This document shows, piece after piece, positions 6,097-9,850 of a stretch of 9,850 nucleotides of DNA (its first letter is position 1; each line of letters opens with the position of its first letter). The position numbers were made by a program, and so were the translations under genes. The DNA comes from Betaproteobacteria bacterium (lineage in GTDB: Bacteria > Pseudomonadota > Gammaproteobacteria > Burkholderiales > Burkholderiaceae_C): contig VBCQ01000289.1 of the NCBI GenBank assembly GCA_005882155.1, positions 2,587-12,436 of the forward strand. Direction: 5' to 3'. The notes under the pieces are model-generated. The model saw only the letters and a program-made list of their open reading frames with translations, was not told the origin of the DNA and searched no databases.

Positions 6097-7363
6097 ATGC
6101 AACTTCCAGGGCCTGAAGCAACTGCGGCTGCGCAACTGGTCGTCGCTGCCGGTGCCCGCGAGCTCGATCGATGCGGTCGTGCTCACGCATGCGCACATCG
6201 ATCACAGCGGCTTCATCCCGCGCCTGATCGAGCTCGGCTTTCGCGGCAAGGTGTACGCGACCCCGGCCACCGCCGAGCTGTGCCAGCTCTTGCTGCCCGA
6301 CGCGGGCCACCTGCAGGAAGAAGAAGCGCGCTACGCGAACCGGCACGGCTTCGGCAAGCATTCGCCCGCCTTGCCGCTGTACACCGAGGAGGCCGCAAGG
6401 CGTGCGCTGAAGCGATTCGACGTGCGCAATTTCGGCGAAGCGTTCGAGGCGCTGCCCGACTTCGAGCTGCACTTTCGACGCGCCGGCCACATCCTCGGCG
6501 CGGCCAGCGTGAGCCTGCGCTGCGGCTCGCGATCGGTGCTGTTCTCGGGTGACCTGGGTCGCAGCGACGACCTCCTGATGCAGCCGCCGGCGCCGCCCGA
6601 AGGCGCCGACTGCGTGCTCGTCGAGTCGACTTACGGCAACCGCTCGCATCCGAGCGAAGACCCGCTCGCAGCGCTTGCCGACGTCGTCTGTCGCACTGCG
6701 GCGCGCAGCGGCGTCGTCATCGTGCCCGCGTTCGCGGTGGGGCGCGCGCAGGCCTTGCTGCACGCGATTGCGCAGTTGAAGGCGGCGCACCGCATCCCCG
6801 ACCTGCCGGTCTATCTGAACAGCCCGATGGCCGCTGACGTGACCGCGGTCTTTCGCCGCCACGCCGACGAGCACCGGCTGTCGGCCGACGAATGCCGCGC
6901 GATGGGTGCCGGCGTGAAGATCGTCAACAGCGAAGCCGAGTCGCGCGAGCTCAACCGCCTGCGCACCCCGAGCATCATCGTCTCCGCAAGCGGCATGGCC
7001 ACCGGCGGGCGCGTTGTCCATCACCTCAAGGCTTTCGCGCCCAACGCGCGCAACGCGATCGTCTTCACCGGCTTCCAGGCCGCCGGCACGCGCGGCGCTG
7101 CGATGGTCGGCGGCGCGACGCAGGTGAAGATCCACGGCGAGTGGATCACCGTGCGTGCCGAAGTGGCGCGCCTCGATGGCCTGTCGGCACATGCCGACCG
7201 CGAAGACCTGCTCGCCTGGATCGGCGCGCTGCCGCGCCCGCCGCGCCACATCTACGTGACGCACGGCGAGCCCGAGGCGGCCGATGCGCTGCGCCAGGCG
7301 ATCGAAGAGCGGCACCGTTGGCCATGCACGGTGCCCGACTACCTGGAGATCGTGAATCTCTGA
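6097..7363 (+). CDS. Beta-CASP metallo-beta-lactamase RNA exonuclease/endonuclease, N-terminus deleted with frameshift
   Basis: This family includes bacterial RNA-processing nucleases related to CPSF73. From FQGLKQL (6104) to the stop everything expected is present: zinc motif HAHIDHSG (6188-6211), AGHILGAAS, SGDLGR (about 6545-6562), the beta-CASP motifs VESTYGN, PAFAVGRAQALL and LNSPMA, SASGMATGGR, and the final GLSAHADRE. Homologues have 30-40 more residues before FQGLKQL, containing the first strands (FLGA.GTVTGS and LVDCGLFQG type). Here ATG CAA CTT at 6097 runs straight into CCAGGG, so that segment is missing and the frame is shifted. In frame, the reading extends upstream to GTG 6041 with unrelated residues. 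As written, no sound N-terminus can be made; a corrected sequence would likely be an intact enzyme. It precedes a hemerythrin gene by 32 bases in a probable operon. Confidence 0.85.
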
Positions 7364-7395
7364 GTGGCTTGTCTCATCTCGATTGGAGTACCACC

Positions 7396-7950
7396 ATGAA
7401 CCCGATCCGCGTTTCACCCGATCGCACGGCGGCCCCGCCTCACGACGGCTTCGACGTGCTCGATGTCTGTCACCGGCAGAGCCTGATCGCTCTGGGCCGA
7501 CTTGCAGCGCTGGTCTCGCGCCTGACGAAAGTTGGCGCCGATGAAGAGGCGCGCGCACTCGCCGGCGAGGTCGTGCGGCACTTCTCGACCACCGCGCGAG
7601 TGCATCATGAAGACGAGGAGCGGCATGTGTTCCCGAAGCTCGCAGCCAGCGGCGACCCGGCCACCGTGCAGGCGGTCCTGCGCTTGCAACAGGATCACGA
7701 TTGGCTGGAGGAAGACTGGATGGAGCTGTCGCCCCACCTCGATGCCGTGGCCTTCGGCCAGAGCTGGTACGACCTGGATCTGTTGCGTGACGGCGCGGAG
7801 ATCTTCACCGCGCTGATGCGCGACCATATCGCGCTGGAAGAGTCGCTGATTTATCCGCAGGCGCGAGCGCGGCTGGGTCACAACGAGCGGCTCGAAATGG
7901 GGCGCGAAATGGCGGCGCGCCGGCGGGCGCAGCGGCTGGGACATGAATGA
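7396..7950 (+). CDS. Second hemerythrin HHE domain protein (184 aa)
   Basis: This is a predicted di-iron HHE protein, distinct from the one at 412. Ligand candidates are H26 (DVCHRQS), H70/H71 with E75 (VHHEDEERHVFPKL), H101 (QQDHDWLEEDW) and H144 with E148 (MRDHIALEESLIYPQA). A C-terminal basic tail (MAARRRAQR) follows. The CHRQ-L-LGRL opening resembles hemerythrins of Burkholderiales denitrification and stress clusters. GGAG lies seven bases before ATG at 7396. It follows the ribonuclease by 32 bases without a promoter-like gap, so it probably shares the FNR-type promoter at 6013. Binding or sensing of O2 or NO is the family-level expectation; the specific ligand is unknown. Confidence 0.88.
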   Translation: MNPIRVSPDRTAAPPHDGFDVLDVCHRQSLIALGRLAALVSRLTKVGADEEARALAGEVVRHFSTTARVHHEDEERHVFPKLAASGDPATVQAVLRLQQDHDWLEEDWMELSPHLDAVAFGQSWYDLDLLRDGAEIFTALMRDHIALEESLIYPQARARLGHNERLEMGREMAARRRAQRLGHE

Positions 7951-7960
7951 TCAGTCAGGC

Positions 7961-7985
7961 GTCGAAGGGGCCTTCGACAGGCCCC
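7961..7985. terminator. Alternative overlapping hairpins between convergent genes
   Basis: Two mutually exclusive stems share bases: GTCGAAG-GGGC-CTTCGAC (7961-7978) and GGGGCCT-TCGAC-AGGCCCC (7967-7985), each 7 bp and perfect. They lie 10 bases after the hemerythrin stop and 21 bases beyond the dctP stop on the other strand. No T-run flanks either side. A bidirectional terminator is the simplest reading. Confidence 0.5.
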
Positions 7986-8006
7986 GTCCAACAAATCTCA
8001 CCCGTC

Positions 8007-9006
8007 TCAATCCAGCGAGTACCCCGTCTCCTTGTAGACCGCCTGAATCGTCTCGCGACCGATGCGGCTTTCCATCTCCTTGTGCACCGGCGCGAGCGCC
8101 TTCTTCCATGCCGCACGCTCCTGCGGTGTCGGCACGTAGATGGCAGTCTTGCCCGAGGCCTTGATCTTCTCCAGCGCCTGCTCGTTCTCTTGCCTGGCGA
8201 TGTGGTTGGCGTAGACGGTCGCCTCTTTCATCGCCAGCTCGAGCTCGCGGCGCACGTCCGGCGGCAGGCCGTCCCAGAACTTCTTGTTGACGATGACCGC
8301 GTAGCCGAGGTAGCCGTGGTCGGTGGCAATCGCGTACTTCTGCACCTCGTGCATCTTCTGCGTGTACATGTTCGACGGCGGGTTCTCGGTGCCGTCCACG
8401 ACGCCGGTCTGCAGCGCCTGGTAGACCTCCGAGAAGGCCATCATCTGCGGCAGCGCGCCGAGCGCGCGGGTTTGCGCGTCGAGCACCTTCGATGACTGGA
8501 TGCGCAGCTTCAGGCCCTTCACATCGGCCGGTACTTTCAGCGGCTTGTTGGCCGAGAAGATCTTGAAGCCGTTGTCCCAATACGCGAGGCCTCTGATGCC
8601 ACGCGCTTCGAGCTTCTTGAACAGCGCCGCGCCGACCGGGCCGTTGGTGACCTTGTGCAGCTCGTCGTCGTTGTCGAAGATGTACGGCAGGTCGAAGACC
8701 TCGAACTCGCGCACGCCCAGCGGGCCGAACTTGGCCAGCGACGGCGCGAGCATCTGCACCGAGCCGAGCGACAAGGCTTCCATCTCCTCGCCGTCTTTGT
8801 AGAGCTGCGAGTTCGGATAGAGCTCGATCTTCACGCGGCCCGCGAGGCGCTTCTCGGCGAGCTCCTTGAATTTCTCAGCGCCCTTGCCCTTGGGCGTGTC
8901 GACCGCCACCACGTGGCTGAACTTGATGACGATCGGCGACTGGCCGAGCGCGGGCCAAGGCATTGCGAGCGCAGTCGCGCGACGTCCGCGCGGCGAGCAA
9001 ATGCAT
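8007..9006 (-). CDS. dctP: TRAP transporter solute-binding protein, DctP family, signal peptide frameshifted
   Basis: This would be the periplasmic receptor of a tripartite ATP-independent transporter, binding an organic acid such as a C4-dicarboxylate. The mature part, from about GQSPIVIKFSHVVA to the stop at 8007, is complete: VDTPKGKGAEKF, YPNSQLY, DLPYIF, the substrate-carboxylate Arg region KGLKLRIQSS, and TENPPSNMY. Within one frame the first ATG is at 8963, giving only MPWPALGQ before the mature start, too short for export. Another ATG at 9006 encodes MHLLAAR in a different frame, and the dctP frame contains RRATALA just upstream of 8963. Together these make a plausible signal peptide broken by an indel near 8975-8990. 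No dctQ or dctM follows; the next gene is convergent, so it is an orphan receptor here. It is divergent from porG. Confidence 0.87.
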
Positions 9007-9031
9007 GTTCCGCTCTCGCGGCTTGCGCGGC

Positions 9032-9045
9032 TTGACCCGCATCAA
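9032..9045 (+). promoter_or_regulatory. FNR/DNR-type box, distal of a tandem pair
   Basis: TTGAC-CCGC-ATCAA matches 9 of 10 half-site bases; centre 9038.5. It lies only 26 bases from the dctP ATG at 9006. Activation of dctP from -41.5 would therefore start inside the gene, and repression of dctP or co-activation of porG is more likely. Confidence 0.62.
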
Positions 9046-9063
9046 GCTCATCCGTCCGCTGGA

Positions 9064-9077
9064 TTGATCGGCGTCAA
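9064..9077 (+). promoter_or_regulatory. FNR/DNR-type box, proximal to porG
   Basis: TTGAT-CGGC-GTCAA matches 9 of 10 half-site bases; centre 9070.5. A class II start for porG would be near 9112, with GAGCAT (3/6) at 9100-9105 as -10, leaving about 48 bases of leader. It lies 32 bases centre-to-centre from the box at 9032, about three helical turns, so both dimers would face the same side. Confidence 0.66.
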
Positions 9078-9159
9078 GTGCACGGCCGCTGGCGTCGCCG
9101 AGCATCGCTGCAGCGGATCGCCACATCGCGCGACTCGCAACGCGGAAAGCGAAACATCC

Positions 9160-9731
9160 ATGTTCCAGGTTCGCATTCATGGCCGCGGCGGCCAGGGCGT
9201 GGTCTCAGGCGCCGAGATGCTGTCGATCGCGGCCTTTCTCGGCGGCAAGCATGCGCAGGCCTTTCCGAGCTTCGGCTCCGAGCGCACCGGCGCGCCGGTG
9301 GTCGCGTTCTGCCGCATCGACGACCAGCCGATCCGCTTGCGCGAGCCGATCATGGCGCCCGATGCGCTGATCATCCAGGACCCGACGCTGCTGCATCAGG
9401 TCGACGTCTTCAGCGGCTTGAAGCGCGACGGCTACATCCTCATCAACACCGCCAAGACCTTCACGCAGCTCGGCCTCGGCGACTTCGTCCAGGGCTTTCG
9501 CGCCGAGCGGCTGTTGACGGTGCCGGCCACCGAGCCGGCCGCCCGCTGCCCAACGCCGCACTGCTCGGCGCCTTCGCCGCACTGAGCGGCGTGATCACGC
9601 TGGAGGCGGTGCAAGCAGCGATCCGCGAGAAGTTCAGCGGCGCCGTCGCGCTACGCAACATCGCCGCAGCCCGCGAGGCGCATCGCATCGTTCTCGAAGA
9701 AGCGGCTGAGGCGCAGGCCCAACATGCTTGA
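9160..9731 (+). CDS. porG: Pyruvate/2-oxoacid:ferredoxin oxidoreductase gamma subunit, frameshifted
   Basis: This subunit belongs to the enzyme that converts pyruvate (or another 2-oxoacid) and CoA to acyl-CoA and CO2, passing electrons to ferredoxin. The N-terminus MFQVRIHGRGGQGVVSGAEML and SFGSERTGAPV (38-47) are family signatures. The frame is correct to TVPATE (residue 125, ending at 9534), then breaks. It reads 16 unrelated residues to a stop at 9583-9585, while the true C-terminus (RPLPNAALLGAF through AEAQAQHA) continues in the other frame to 9731. Members normally have about five or six more residues (an ELALKH-like stretch) between TVPATE and GRPLPN, so a short deletion of about 16 bases is inferred. 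GGAAAG lies ten bases before ATG 9160. The alpha subunit overlaps its end by eight bases. Tandem FNR-type boxes precede it. Confidence 0.86.
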
Positions 9732-9850
9732 ACAATGTGAAGGCTCTCACGCCGTCGCTCGCGCGGTCGCGCTGTGCCGGCCCGAAGTGATCTGCGCCTA
9801 CCCGATCTCGCCGCAGACGCACATCGTCGAAGGCCTCGGCGAGATGGTGA
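9724..9850 (+). CDS. porA: Pyruvate/2-oxoacid:ferredoxin oxidoreductase alpha subunit, N-terminal part (cut by window edge)
   Basis: ATG at 9724 opens 42 codons to the edge. The residues EGSHAVARAVALCRPEVICAY and PISPQTHIVEGLGEMV match the N-terminus of the alpha chain, whose YPI-P-T motif lines the thiamine diphosphate site. The start overlaps the gamma stop (ATGCTTGA), implying translational coupling. No separate delta (ferredoxin-like) gene stands between gamma and alpha, unlike the common gamma-delta-alpha-beta order. The beta chain would be expected beyond the window. Confidence 0.85.
   Translation, partial: MLEQCEGSHAVARAVALCRPEVICAYPISPQTHIVEGLGEMV

Noticed and set aside
6074..7558. 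494-codon open frame on the minus strand
   Set aside because: It is antisense to the ribonuclease and the start of the second hemerythrin; those carry unmistakable motifs, and this frame shows none.
9001..9029. FNR-type boxes at 9032/9064 as activators of dctP
   Set aside because: The 9032 box would start transcription inside the gene, and for the 9064 box the -10 position on the minus strand reads TGCGGG, a very poor match.

Overview
The window is GC-rich DNA with dense, mostly head-to-tail genes. Its protein families and FNR-type promoters fit a betaproteobacterium, probably order Burkholderiales, able to respire or ferment without oxygen. This placement comes from protein character and codon bias, not from a database search.

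Layout. At the left edge lies the 5' end of a copper nitrite reductase gene (nirK, minus strand), divergent from a tightly overlapping cluster: an HHE hemerythrin, a 37-residue mini-ORF and a DUF2892 membrane protein. A 72-residue conserved-looking small protein follows, then a very strong hairpin. Next come an OmpR-type response regulator and a PAS-GAF-histidine kinase whose C-terminal receiver is broken. A Crp/Fnr-family regulator faces them on the minus strand. Divergent from it is a stand-alone, catalytically dead carbamoyltransferase N-domain. After that come a beta-CASP metallo-beta-lactamase ribonuclease and a second HHE hemerythrin, then a hairpin. A convergent orphan TRAP solute-binding protein (dctP, minus strand) follows. 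Divergent from dctP are the gamma and alpha subunits of a pyruvate/2-oxoacid:ferredoxin oxidoreductase, with alpha cut by the right edge.

Common thread. Six sites resembling TTGAT-N4-ATCAA (FNR/DNR boxes) sit in the intergenic regions at 248, 346, 5387, 6013, 9032 and 9064, in front of nearly every transcription unit except the two-component system and the small protein. In several the -10 element is where a class II promoter centred at -41.5 would need it. The regulator encoded in the middle carries the ExxSR recognition motif for such boxes but lacks the cysteine set of an iron-sulfur FNR. The region therefore looks like a low-oxygen/nitrogen-oxide regulon island: nitrite reduction, O2/NO-binding hemerythrins, RNA processing and fermentative carbon metabolism.

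Caution. Four genes (kinase receiver, ribonuclease N-terminus, dctP signal peptide, porG) each carry an internal deletion or frameshift. So many small lesions in 10 kb suggests assembly or consensus error at least as much as gene decay. Gene extents below are the inferred original extents; where the reading frame breaks, the entry says so. No gap between genes exceeds about 245 bases, and I saw no tRNA, rRNA, CRISPR array or insertion sequence.
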